DNA of 52,549 bases. Source: Phenylobacterium sp. (lineage in GTDB: Bacteria > Pseudomonadota > Alphaproteobacteria > Caulobacterales > Caulobacteraceae). The stretch lies in assembly GCA_020402585.1 (NCBI GenBank), contig JADBZH010000036.1, forward strand, positions 1-52,549, read 5' to 3'. The notes under the pieces were generated by a model. The model searched no databases and was not told the origin of the DNA. It saw only the letters and a program-made list of their open reading frames with translations. Made by a program: the position numbers and the translations under genes. Below, one piece after another: positions 16,334 through 24,522 of the stretch. Each line of letters begins with the position of its first letter. Position 1 is the stretch's first letter.

Positions 16334-17779
16334 ATGTCCAGCGCCCAGGCCGACACTGTCGACCGGCTGCCGCTTCGCACCAAGTTCTTCTTTGGAATCG
16401 GATCCGTAGGCGACTCCATCATCCTCGCCACGGTCGGCTCCTACGCCATGCTCTACTACAACCAGATCCTGGGGCTGAACGCTGTCCTGGCCGGGCTCGC
16501 CGTCTCCGCAAGCCTGGTCTTCGACGGCTTTGCGGACCCAGTCATCGGATCCCTCTCGGACCGTACCCGCGGCCGGTTCGGCCGGCGCCACGGCTATCTC
16601 TTCCTCGCCCCGCTCCCCATCGCCCTGTCGGTCATCGCGGTCTTCAATCCGCCGCCAGGGGCCTCCGACCTGGTCCTCTTCCTCTGGTTCGCCCTGTCGG
16701 TGAGCTTCATGCGGGTCTCGATCAGCCTTTTCAACACCCCTCACCTGGCCCTCGGCGGGGAGTTGTCCAGCGACTACATCGAACGCTCTAAGGTGCTGAG
16801 CTGGAACAACTTCTTCACCTGGGCGGGCGGCGCGGGCATGAACTTCCTGGCGCTGCACTTCGTCTTCAAGGCGACGCCGGAGTACCCGCGCGGGCTCCTC
16901 AATCCCGAGCCTTACGGTCCGTTCGCCGTCGGGTGCGGCCTGGCGGCGATGGCCCTGCTCCTGGCCTCCGCCTGGTTCACCCGCGACCAGATCCGCCGAC
17001 TGCCAAAGGCCCCTGACAATCTGCCCCGGTTCAGTCCGCTCGAGTTCCTCAAGGACGTGGGCAAGGCCCTGGGGAACCGGAACTATGTCTGGCTGCTGGT
17101 CGCCTTCTTCTTCTTGTCCATGATGATCGGCGTCCGGGGCGGCCTGAACCTCTATGTGAACACCTTCTACTGGGGCCTCGCGAGCGAGCAGCTGAAGTGG
17201 TTCGTGATCGGCAGCTTCGTCGGCTACGCCACTGGCTTTCTGTTCTCGGCCCGCATGCACCAGCGCCTCGACAAGAGGCTGAACATGATCATCTGGGCCA
17301 TCGTCTTCTCGATCGGCCCCGCGGTCCCCATGATCCTCGGCCTGACCGGCGTCCTGACCGCCGAGACGCCGGGCCTGACGCCCATGCTCATCGCCTTCTC
17401 GGCGGTGGGCAATGCCGGCGCCAGCGTGCTCAGCATCACCGTCATGTCGGCCCTGGCGGACATTGCCGACGAGAACGAGCTCGCCCACGGCGTGCGCCAG
17501 GAAGGGGTCCTCTACTCGACCCGCAACCTCGCCGCCAAGATCGACCAGGCCCTGGGCGCCGCCCTGGCGGGCTTCGCCCTCTGGGTGATCAGCTTCCCGC
17601 CGAAGGCCAAGCCGGGCACAGTGCCTGACGACGTTCTCTACAACCTCGTCTTCGTGGATGGGGTTCTCGCCACCATCCCCGGCCTCATCGCCGCCGTGTG
17701 TTACGCCCGCTACAACATCACCCGGGCGCGGTACGACGCCACCAAGGCGGCCCTGGCGGCGCGAAGGGCGGCGGCCTGA
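16334..17779 (+). CDS. GPH-family sugar:cation symporter (MelB-like MFS)
   Basis: 481-residue inner-membrane permease with about twelve helices. The N-terminal RTKFFFGIGSVGDSIILATVGSYAMLYYNQILGL and FDGFADPVIGSLSDRTRGRFGRRHGYLFLAP are diagnostic of the glycoside-pentoside-hexuronide family: the acidic residue in FDGFADP corresponds to the cation site, and SDRTRGRFGRR is the conserved loop 2-3. It probably imports a sugar or related solute with H+ or Na+. No glycosidase is adjacent, so the substrate is unknown. The next small exported protein overlaps its stop. Confidence 0.88.
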   Translation: MSSAQADTVDRLPLRTKFFFGIGSVGDSIILATVGSYAMLYYNQILGLNAVLAGLAVSASLVFDGFADPVIGSLSDRTRGRFGRRHGYLFLAPLPIALSVIAVFNPPPGASDLVLFLWFALSVSFMRVSISLFNTPHLALGGELSSDYIERSKVLSWNNFFTWAGGAGMNFLALHFVFKATPEYPRGLLNPEPYGPFAVGCGLAAMALLLASAWFTRDQIRRLPKAPDNLPRFSPLEFLKDVGKALGNRNYVWLLVAFFFLSMMIGVRGGLNLYVNTFYWGLASEQLKWFVIGSFVGYATGFLFSARMHQRLDKRLNMIIWAIVFSIGPAVPMILGLTGVLTAETPGLTPMLIAFSAVGNAGASVLSITVMSALADIADENELAHGVRQEGVLYSTRNLAAKIDQALGAALAGFALWVISFPPKAKPGTVPDDVLYNLVFVDGVLATIPGLIAAVCYARYNITRARYDATKAALAARRAAA

Positions 17780-18240
17780 ACATCCGGGGCCGTCTCGCCG
17801 GCCGGCTTGTCGCCGGACTTCTGGTCCTGCCAGGCGCCGCGCACGCTGTCCTGCCGCCCTCCGCCTACCTGGGAGCCCGGGCGTCCGCAGACGTGCACCT
17901 CCAGGTCTGGGTCACGAGAGTCCGTGCGATACAGAAGGACAGCGCCTGCCAGGTTGAGGGCCGGGCTCTTTCAGTCTGGCGGGGATCGGTGAAGCCGGGC
18001 GACAGGTTCAGGTTCAGCCTGCCATGCCGGTTCGTCTCGACCCCCGTCATGCCGGGCCCGACCCTCTGGTTCGATCCTGGCGCCCTGAAGACGGGTCAGG
18101 TGCTCCAAGGCTTCTTCAATGTCCGGGACAGGGGTCTCAGCACGGCGCGAGACCAGGTCTTCCTCTTCCGGACGGCCAGCGCCAGGCCCCGCTGCGGGAT
18201 GGAGGACTATGCCTGCCGGGAAGAGTCACCGGCATCCTAA
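17776..18240 (+). CDS. Putative small exported protein (start uncertain)
   Basis: About 154 residues. A signal peptide is clear (NIRGRLAGRLVAGLLVLPGAAHA), followed by a mature domain with four Cys (ACQVEG, LPCRF, PRCGMEDYAC), suggesting disulphides in the periplasm. There is no ATG before the signal peptide: the best candidate is a CTG at 17776 overlapping the permease stop, with AAGGGCGG upstream, or a GTG at 17698 inside the permease gene. SVWRGSVKPGDRFRFSLPC resembles proteins carrying a short beta domain, but no family is recognised. The coding call rests on the signal peptide and even composition. Confidence 0.5.
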   Translation: MNIRGRLAGRLVAGLLVLPGAAHAVLPPSAYLGARASADVHLQVWVTRVRAIQKDSACQVEGRALSVWRGSVKPGDRFRFSLPCRFVSTPVMPGPTLWFDPGALKTGQVLQGFFNVRDRGLSTARDQVFLFRTASARPRCGMEDYACREESPAS

Positions 18241-18323
18241 GATACCACCGGGGTTAGCCGGAGCCTGTTACCTTCAGGCGAAACGCCCGCAGGGAGAAAA
18301 CAGCCTCTCAGCCCCATATGCCA

Positions 18324-18366
18324 GATCAAGTCCCGATAACCCGTTCCCACTTCTGGGAACAAGATC
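18324..18366. repeat. Dispersed palindromic repeat, copy 2 (opposite orientation)
   Basis: A 43-bp element from GATCAAGTC to AACAAGATC with core CCGATAACCCGTTCCCACT. Aligned with the reverse complement of copy 1 (14563-14610) it lacks five bases (CGATC after GTCT) and otherwise differs at a few positions. Its last GATC abuts the stop codon of the AraC-type gene, so it marks the end of that transcription unit and the border of a block with looser codon bias. Confidence 0.7.
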
Positions 18367-19316
18367 TAGGGTTTACGCAGGGCGCTGGGCGAAGCCCCGA
18401 ACCAGCGGCGAGTCGCCCGACGCAGACTGCGCGCCTCGGAATAGCCGAGCTCCACAGCCAAATCTTCAAGCCCCACCTTGGCCCTGAGCGCCGACAGGGT
18501 CTGCTGCTGTCGGACATGGCTGACAAGTCCACGGAAACTGTAACCCTCGTCAGACAGACGACGCCTAAGGGTGGCCACGGAGACGCCCAGCGCGGCCGAT
18601 ATCGTTTCCTGGTCGAGCGGCGCCTGCCACAGAAGGTCCAACACCTGTTCCGCGGTCCCGGGATGCGCCAAAGGCTCGGCAGTGATCTGGCGGTAGGTTT
18701 CAAAGAGAAGACTGGGCCAGAGGTCGAAGCGTTCGGCGACGATCTTCAGATTTGAGACGTTCGCAGGATAGACCAATTCCACATCTGACCCGCGTCGAAC
18801 GACCGGGCATCCCAGAAGGGCAAACAACGCCCCATTGCCCGGGGCGTCATCCTTCGGAGCGACAAGGCGCCGGGGCTCGAGTTTCTGACCGGTCATCCAG
18901 CAGCACGCCGTGTGCAAGACTATGGCGACCATCTCTACGTAGAGCCGCCTCTGCGCCGGGACGTCGCTGACGCCCGGCGCTTGCAGGCGCAGGTCGTGCC
19001 CGCGCCGCACTGCGAGTGGCAAATCTGGCCAGACAATGCGCGAGGCCGCGGCGAGCCTCGCCAGACCCTCACCGAGATCTTGCCCCAGCCGCATCGCCGC
19101 CAGCAGCAGTTCGAAACTCCCATCGGGAACGGTCTGAGGTCCCAATGCATGGCGCTCGTCCCCTGTCTGCTCAATGTTGCTCCGCAGCAGGCGCCAGAAG
19201 TCGAGGTGACCGATCGCAGCGCCGTCATACGGCAGGCCTGCATTGGCGAGCATTGTCCGCGCTGGGGCCTCGCCCACGAGCGTCGCCAGGAATGCAAAGG
19301 GGATCTGCGCTGACAC
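18366..19316 (-). CDS. AraC-family regulator (Arabinose_bd + HTH_18)
   Basis: 316 residues from a GTG start giving VSAQIPFAFLATLVGEAPARTML. The N-terminal two thirds match the AraC-type arabinose-binding-like domain (GSFELLLAAMRLGQDLGEGLARL). The C-terminal 90 residues form two helix-turn-helices (ETISAALGVSVATLRRRLSDEGYSFRGLVSHVR and LEDLAVELGYSEARSLRRATRRWFGASPSALRK). Such OruR/VirS-like regulators often control a neighbouring catabolic gene. It diverges from a TonB receptor across about 143 bp, so it likely controls the receptor-esterase pair. The reading frame is open further upstream without a good start. Codon use is less GC-biased than in the flanking operons. Confidence 0.84.
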   Translation of the reverse strand: MSAQIPFAFLATLVGEAPARTMLANAGLPYDGAAIGHLDFWRLLRSNIEQTGDERHALGPQTVPDGSFELLLAAMRLGQDLGEGLARLAAASRIVWPDLPLAVRRGHDLRLQAPGVSDVPAQRRLYVEMVAIVLHTACCWMTGQKLEPRRLVAPKDDAPGNGALFALLGCPVVRRGSDVELVYPANVSNLKIVAERFDLWPSLLFETYRQITAEPLAHPGTAEQVLDLLWQAPLDQETISAALGVSVATLRRRLSDEGYSFRGLVSHVRQQQTLSALRAKVGLEDLAVELGYSEARSLRRATRRWFGASPSALRKP

Positions 19317-19459
19317 GCCACAATGTTTGCGCAGATCCGCCCCTGAACCAATGCCCAATTTGAGCGATTTTGTCCGCCACTCGTGAGGTCTGTGGTCCTT
19401 CCTGTCATGCACCCCTGCGCGGGAGGATCGACGATCTAGAAAACCGGGAAGGAATTGGG

Positions 19460-21652
19460 ATGAAGAGGGCGCTCTACAGCGGCATGGCCTCCACGCTTGC
19501 CTTGGTCGCCGCCACCAGTGTTTCTGCGCAGGCGGCGGAGCAAGGCCATTCGACACCTTCGGTCCGGGCGCCGAACGAAGTGTCGTTGGAGGAGGTCATC
19601 GTCACCGCCGAGCGGCGGAGCAGTCGTATCCAGGACACGCCGCTGGCGCTCACGGTCGTCGATGGGGAAAAGCTGCGTCAAGGCGGCAACCAGGGTCTGA
19701 CCGAACTGGCCCAACGCATCCCCAGCCTCAGCTTTGCCCAGAGCTTCGGCATCTCCCAGATCTTCATTCGCGGCGTGGGGAATAATTTCTTCTCGCCAGG
19801 AGGTGACCCGGGCGTCGCGACCTATGCCGATGGAGTCTATCTCTCCGACCAGGAAGCCACCGCGGTGGCGTTTCTTGACCTTGACCGGATCGAGGTTTTG
19901 CGGGGTCCCCAGGGCGCTCTCTACGGGCGCAACGCCACCGGTGGTGCGGTCAATCTCATTTCAGCCCGGCCCAGCGAGGTCTTTGAGGGGCGGGCCGGCG
20001 CGCAGATCGGTGATTTCGGACGCAAGCAGGTCGACGCCCTGGTCTCGGGCCCGATCGGAGGCGGGGTGACGGCTCGGGCGAGCGTGCAGTACCGCACTCT
20101 GTCGGGCTTTACCCGCAATGAGCTGGCCGGGACCCCTGGCGCGAAGCGGCGTGGCGATGCCGAAGACAGTCTTGCCGGTCGCCTCCAGTTGACCGCACCG
20201 CTTGGCGAGGGACGCCTGCGTCTGATCGCCAATGGCTATACCCAGGACGATACAGGGCCGGCGCTCAAGATCCTCGCTGATCCCTTCCCGCAACCGGCTG
20301 AACTTCTGTTTGGCGTCACGCCGTCTAGAGATGCCCGATCCTTCAAGAGCGAGGGTGCGGAAAACCGCCGCGATGTCTGGTCAGTCACGGGACAAGTCGA
20401 CTATCCGATCGGCGACACGGAACTAGTGGTGATCGCCGATACCCGCGGCTCGGACCGCGCCATCACCTACGATCAGGATGGAACCGAGCGCAGGGTCAGC
20501 ACCACGACCCTCGATACCGAAAGCACCCAGACCAGCTTCGAGGCCTATCTCAAGGGATCGACCGGCAGGATCGACTGGCTGGCAGGCGCAACCTGGCTTA
20601 AATTCAGCCAGAGCCGGACCACCCTGGTCGACGGCGTCTTGCCCGGTGCGTTCCTCAATCCCAGCCTGCCTGTGACCTTTCCCTTCCCCTATGCGTTCGC
20701 GGGCGGAGGCGAGGTCACGACAGAGGCCGTTGCAGCCTATGCTGACGGCAAGCTGGAGATCTCTGACACGTTCGCCCTCCGGCTCGGTGGCCGATACAGC
20801 GATGATCGGAAGCGTGCGAGCGAGTTCCTGACGTTCCTGGCGCCGACCCTTCGCGGCAACCAGCGCGACAGCTGGGGCGAATGGTCCGGCAAGGCAGGGA
20901 TCGATTTCACGCCGTCGGACGGGACCCTGCTCTACGCCTCGCTCGCCCGCGGATTCAAGTCCGGCGCCCTGAATGTCGGGGCCTTCACCCCGGCGGTGGC
21001 TCCAGAGATCAATGTGACGGTCGAGGCCGGTGCAAGGCTGTCTGGATCAGGCTGGATCCTCAACCTGACCGGATACACATCTGACTACAGCGATCTCCAG
21101 ATCGTCCAGGTCGGACCTCTCAGTCAGATTCTTGCGAACGCCGCATCGGCCCGGATCAACGGGGTTGAGTTGGAGTCGGGCCTGAAGGTCTCACCGCGCC
21201 TCACGTTGAACGTCTCGGGCAGTTGGATGGACGCGGAGTTTGGTGCGTTCGTTTCGACGGACCAGCGTCGCGGCTTCAAGGCGTTCGACGTATCCGGCAA
21301 CAGGTTGCCGCTGACTTCTCGCTGGCAGGGGAGCCTTGTTGCTCAGTACCAGGCGCCGCTCAGGGATGGCGGTCGTCTCGATCTTGACGCCGCGCTCCAG
21401 TGGCGCTCGGAATACTTCTTCACCGAGTTCAACACCCCTGACGCCCGGCAGGGCGGGTTTGTCCGGTTCGACCTGGGCGCGGCGTGGACAAGCCCGGACG
21501 AGCGTTGGGTCGTCAACGTCTTCGGCCGCAACCTGTCGGACAGGCGCGTGCTGTCCTCCCTTGCCGTCGTCTCGCCGCTCCTTGGCTCGGTGCGCGTCGC
21601 GTCCCTGGAGCCGCCGCGTCATGTCGGCATCGGAGTGGAGAGGCGGTTCTGA
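19460..21652 (+). CDS. TonB-dependent outer-membrane receptor
   Basis: 730 residues. Signal peptide (MKRALYSGMASTLALVAATSVSAQA), then a TonB box region EVSLEEVIVTAERRSSRIQDTPLAL, the plug domain (GLTELAQRIPSLSFAQSFG, QIFIRGVG, IEVLRGPQGALYGRNATGGAVNL) and a C-terminal 22-strand barrel ending in the typical terminal Phe (GIGVERRF). It imports an unknown ligand across the outer membrane with ExbB/TonB energy. ATG at 19460 has AAGGAA just upstream. It is followed after 5 bp by an esterase, so the ligand may be an ester. An AraC regulator diverges. Confidence 0.9.
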   Translation: MKRALYSGMASTLALVAATSVSAQAAEQGHSTPSVRAPNEVSLEEVIVTAERRSSRIQDTPLALTVVDGEKLRQGGNQGLTELAQRIPSLSFAQSFGISQIFIRGVGNNFFSPGGDPGVATYADGVYLSDQEATAVAFLDLDRIEVLRGPQGALYGRNATGGAVNLISARPSEVFEGRAGAQIGDFGRKQVDALVSGPIGGGVTARASVQYRTLSGFTRNELAGTPGAKRRGDAEDSLAGRLQLTAPLGEGRLRLIANGYTQDDTGPALKILADPFPQPAELLFGVTPSRDARSFKSEGAENRRDVWSVTGQVDYPIGDTELVVIADTRGSDRAITYDQDGTERRVSTTTLDTESTQTSFEAYLKGSTGRIDWLAGATWLKFSQSRTTLVDGVLPGAFLNPSLPVTFPFPYAFAGGGEVTTEAVAAYADGKLEISDTFALRLGGRYSDDRKRASEFLTFLAPTLRGNQRDSWGEWSGKAGIDFTPSDGTLLYASLARGFKSGALNVGAFTPAVAPEINVTVEAGARLSGSGWILNLTGYTSDYSDLQIVQVGPLSQILANAASARINGVELESGLKVSPRLTLNVSGSWMDAEFGAFVSTDQRRGFKAFDVSGNRLPLTSRWQGSLVAQYQAPLRDGGRLDLDAALQWRSEYFFTEFNTPDARQGGFVRFDLGAAWTSPDERWVVNVFGRNLSDRRVLSSLAVVSPLLGSVRVASLEPPRHVGIGVERRF

Positions 21653-21657
21653 TCGCG

Positions 21658-22560
21658 ATGCGCTCCGATCTTGCCGAAGTCTTCGCGCACCTGAGGCGGA
21701 GTCCACCGGAGGGTGACGACCCCATCGCCTCCATGCGCGAGATGGTCGAGGACTATGCGATGGGGTGCGCCGGCCCGGGCCTCAGCGCCTGTCGCAGAGT
21801 TCCGGTGTGCATTGGAGCGCTGGCCGCAGAGTGGCTGGTCCCGCCAGAGGTCGGCAGGGAGCGTCTCGTCTACCTGCATGGCGGGGGCTGGGCGGCGGGC
21901 TCTCTCTCCAGTCATCGCGCCATCGCCGCTGAACTGGCCCTGCTCAGCGGACAGGCCGTGCTGGTCCCCGATTACCGACTTGCTCCTGAACACCCGTTTC
22001 CGGCCGCCCTGGTGGACGCGGCTGAAGCACTGGCCTTCGCCGCCCGTAACGGGCCGGATGAGCCGGGTCCAGCGAGCCGACTTGCGCTGGCTGGCGATTC
22101 AGCCGGAGGGAACCTGGCGGCTGTAATCGCGCTCGGGCTGGCGCCTGAGATCTCGGGGCCAAGGCCCGACCGACTGGTCCTGCTGAGCCCCTTTCTCGGG
22201 ACCCAGCCGGAGGATGGGGGGTTCGTCCGGGCCCCCGAAGATCCGGTTGTCGCAAGTGATGCCATGGGTATGGTGGCTGCGCTCTATGCGCCGAACCATG
22301 ACCCGCGCCAGCCCGCCATAAGCCCGCTCCTCGCCAGCGCACAAGCGTTCGAGACCCTGCCCCCCACTCTCATCCAGGCGAGCACGGTCGAGACACTGCG
22401 CGGACAGGCGATGGCCTTCGCCCAGCGTGCGTGGGCCTGTGGCGTAGCCTTACGACTGTCCTTCTGGCCCGGCATGCCGCACGTCTGGCAGGTCTTCATG
22501 GGCAAGCTCCCCGAGGCGGATGGGGCGCTGGCCGAGGTAGCCGCTTTCCTGAGTGATTGA
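21658..22560 (+). CDS. Alpha/beta hydrolase, HSL-type (hormone-sensitive lipase) esterase
   Basis: 300 residues. Oxyanion motif HGGGW at 74-78, nucleophile S148 in GDSAGGN, LAPEHPFPAALVDA typical of the family, and catalytic His H275 in GMPHVWQ. The expected acid in the D-x-L-R segment is Glu here: E245 in STVETLRGQ sits where most members have Asp. It may still act as the acid, or activity may be reduced. The cytosolic enzyme would hydrolyse short acyl esters. It is directly downstream of the TonB receptor, suggesting uptake then hydrolysis of the same compound. The ATG is preceded by GGAGAGGC within the end of the receptor gene. Confidence 0.86.
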   Translation: MRSDLAEVFAHLRRSPPEGDDPIASMREMVEDYAMGCAGPGLSACRRVPVCIGALAAEWLVPPEVGRERLVYLHGGGWAAGSLSSHRAIAAELALLSGQAVLVPDYRLAPEHPFPAALVDAAEALAFAARNGPDEPGPASRLALAGDSAGGNLAAVIALGLAPEISGPRPDRLVLLSPFLGTQPEDGGFVRAPEDPVVASDAMGMVAALYAPNHDPRQPAISPLLASAQAFETLPPTLIQASTVETLRGQAMAFAQRAWACGVALRLSFWPGMPHVWQVFMGKLPEADGALAEVAAFLSD

Positions 22561-22759
22561 GGCGGTCGGGCTCGCGGGATCGGGAGGTGCGGATCGCGCG
22601 CAAGCCTGGGAAAAACCCCAGCGCCTTGGCTGCGAACGTATCCGACATCGCAGGACGCCACGAAAGCGCCGCCCACCCGTGGTCAAATCCCTCCGAAAGC
22701 CAAGACGCAACTCCGGACTTGGCGCCGCACCGCCCGCGTGGCATCGCTCCGCCCGGCCA

Positions 22760-22836
22760 GGCCCGGTAGCTCAGCAGGATAGAGCAGCGCTTTCCTAAAG
22801 CGAAGGTCGGGGGTTCGAGTCCCTCCCGGGCCGCCA
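22760..22836 (+). tRNA. tRNA-Arg (anticodon CCT)
   Basis: A 77-nt cloverleaf. Acceptor GGCCCGG pairs with CCGGGCC, then discriminator G and an encoded CCA. D-arm TAGCTCAGCAGGATAGAGCA, anticodon loop TTCCTAA flanked by GCGCT and AGCGA, and T-arm GGGGG-TTCGAGT-CCCTC. Anticodon CCT reads AGG, so Arg. It is followed by a terminator hairpin. Confidence 0.95.
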
Positions 22837-22860
22837 GGCCGGCATGGCGGCCTGTCTTTT
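22835..22860 (+). terminator. Rho-independent terminator of tRNA-Arg
   Basis: CAGGCCG (22835-22841) pairs perfectly with CGGCCTG (22848-22854) around a six-base loop, followed by TCTTTT. The stem starts in the encoded CCA of the tRNA. Confidence 0.75.
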
Positions 22861-22899
22861 GGCGTCGATGCCGAGTGAGCCCCGGCCTGCGCTGACCCG

Positions 22900-23529
22900 C
22901 TAGGCTGCAGTCTCTGGCGGACGGATCACTGACAGGTCTCGCAGGAGGATGTCGATCATCCGCGCCGCAAGGACTTCGGATCGGTCTAGGTCAAGGCGAT
23001 CAAAGTTGACCGGAAGGGCCAGGCATCCATGGACGCCGGCCCAGACAAGCTGAGCCAGGTCCTGAGGATCGCCCCCGCGCAGGACCCCCAGAGCCTGACC
23101 CTCACGGATGGATGAGGTCAGAAGGATCGCGAAGGGGGCTGTGTCCAGGGGTTCGCGGTCCGGCTTGGGCAATCCCTCCGGGCGGACGAAGAGGAAGGTG
23201 CCGCGAAACAGCTGGGGCCGGGTCAGTGCGATCTCGACATAGGCGTTCAGCAAGGCGCTCAGGCGCGCGACCGGGTCTGCGATGTCAGCGGCCAGACCTT
23301 CCAGCCGGGCGTTGATGGCCTCGACCGGATCCATCCACAGCGACTGCATGAGCGCCTGAAGGCTGCCGAAATGGGCGTAGATCTTGCCGACGCTGACCCC
23401 GGCCCGCTGGGCGACCGCCCGGGCCGTGACCGCGGCGGCGCCATGCTCTGCATAGAAGCTGGCCGCCGCCTTCTGGATCTGGCGACGGGCGGCCTTCTTC
23501 TGCGCATCTGTCGCCGGGGGGCGGGCCAC
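22900..23529 (-). CDS. TetR/AcrR-family transcriptional repressor
   Basis: 209 residues from the GTG at 23529, which has AAGGA 7 nt upstream. The N-terminal helix-turn-helix spans about 33-58 (AAVTARAVAQRAGVSVGKIYAHFGS). The C-terminal ligand domain resembles TetR_C members (LLNAYVEIALTRPQLFRGTFLFV, IREGQALGVLRGGDPQDLAQLVWAGVHG). It follows the Coq4-like gene by 8 bp and would be co-transcribed with it. A 34-bp perfect palindrome in the divergent promoter region is its likely operator, controlling both this pair and the dehalogenase operon. Effector unknown. Confidence 0.85.
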   Translation of the reverse strand: MARPPATDAQKKAARRQIQKAAASFYAEHGAAAVTARAVAQRAGVSVGKIYAHFGSLQALMQSLWMDPVEAINARLEGLAADIADPVARLSALLNAYVEIALTRPQLFRGTFLFVRPEGLPKPDREPLDTAPFAILLTSSIREGQALGVLRGGDPQDLAQLVWAGVHGCLALPVNFDRLDLDRSEVLAARMIDILLRDLSVIRPPETAA

Positions 23530-23537
23530 GGGTGTCC

Positions 23538-24242
23538 TTACGCGGCGAGCTTGTCCCGGTTGAGGTTCATTCTCGCCCGCAACTGGTCGAGCGGTGTATC
23601 CAGCTCGTCCTCCCAGCGTTCGAAGTTGAGGTTGCGCGCACTGCGGCCATAGCTCCACCCATCCACAAAGGCGTCCATGGCGTCGACGATCAGGCCCGGC
23701 CGCACGAAGGCCATGTGCGCAGCGGTCACCGCCACCCGCATGGCGTGATAGGGGAACCGAAGCTGCGCCAGATAGAAGGCGGCCAGGGCCAGCTCGCCCC
23801 AGTTGTCCGCCTCATAACCCGTCAGGACATGCAGGAAGTCGTGGATCTGGAAGCCACGCACCATCATGTAGCTGAGGTCCGGCGGCAGCCGGTCGAGCTT
23901 GCCGGAACTGGTCAGCTCCTCATTGAACCGGCGATAGTTGCGGCCGAGGTTCTGCTCGAGCTTGTTGTCCAGGATGAAGCGACGATAGGCGTGCCCGAGC
24001 GTGCCCGGCGCGCATTCCGCAAGGCGTTCCAGCGACAAGGGCTCGGAGATGTAGCGACTGGCGAGCAGGGGCGCAGCTTCCGGGATGGAAGCCAGCTCAC
24101 GGCTGTAGGCGTCGATCGCCTTCTGCGGCGCTTCCGCCCACCAATCGTGAAAGAGCAGGTAGACCCCATAGTCGAGGGGCGCGTCCGCCGCGCGCAGGAA
24201 CTTTTCTGCGAAACCCCGATCGATGATCTCCGCGCCGGACAT
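23538..24242 (-). CDS. Coq4-family protein
   Basis: 234 residues. The Coq4 signature HDxxH-x11-E is intact: H134, D135, H138 and E150 in IHDFLHVLTGYEADNWGE. These residues bind zinc in eukaryotic COQ4, which acts in oxidative decarboxylation and in organising ubiquinone synthesis. The bacterial homologues are not linked to ubi genes here. This gene instead sits with a TetR regulator and opposite a dehalogenase operon, so it may process or bind a hydrophobic ligand other than ubiquinone. The promoter-proximal 34-bp palindrome is 38 bp upstream of the ATG. Family membership is firm; the role is open. Confidence 0.84.
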   Translation of the reverse strand: MSGAEIIDRGFAEKFLRAADAPLDYGVYLLFHDWWAEAPQKAIDAYSRELASIPEAAPLLASRYISEPLSLERLAECAPGTLGHAYRRFILDNKLEQNLGRNYRRFNEELTSSGKLDRLPPDLSYMMVRGFQIHDFLHVLTGYEADNWGELALAAFYLAQLRFPYHAMRVAVTAAHMAFVRPGLIVDAMDAFVDGWSYGRSARNLNFERWEDELDTPLDQLRARMNLNRDKLAA

Positions 24243-24280
24243 GGCTTTTCTCCGCTGTGGCCTGCCGCAGGCTAGCGCCC

Positions 24281-24314
24281 CCGGAATAAAATGAACAGGT
24301 TCATTTTATTCCGG
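24281..24314. promoter_or_regulatory. 34-bp perfect palindrome, probable TetR operator
   Basis: Arms CCGGAATAAAATGAAC (24281-24296) and GTTCATTTTATTCCGG (24299-24314) are perfect reverse complements around AG. The AT-rich core is exceptional in this GC-rich DNA. It starts 38 bp upstream of the Coq4-like ATG and ends 209 bp before the divergent operon. The rest of the 280-bp gap contains an AT-rich tract near 24437-24475, probably promoter DNA for the plus-strand operon. Confidence 0.85.
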
Positions 24315-24522
24315 TCCCGGAGATCCCGCCGTTTCAGCGACGTCTCGTCCTCTTCAGGACGGGACGCCTGAGCCGGACATCGGGGATATGGCGCCCCATG
24401 CGGACGTCGGCGGCTGTTGCCAAAACCTTCCGCAGCATTTAATGGCATTCACAATGTCAATACATTCCTCAGGCCGAGGCCCTCCGGGTCTGGACCGGGA
24501 GTGAAGGCGGGGGAGCCGGACA

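Noticed and set aside
18300..22836. Genomic island inserted at tRNA-Arg
   Set aside because: No integrase, and no copy of the tRNA 3' end at the far side near 18.3 kb. The unusual block lies on the 5' side of the tRNA, not at its 3' end where integration normally occurs.
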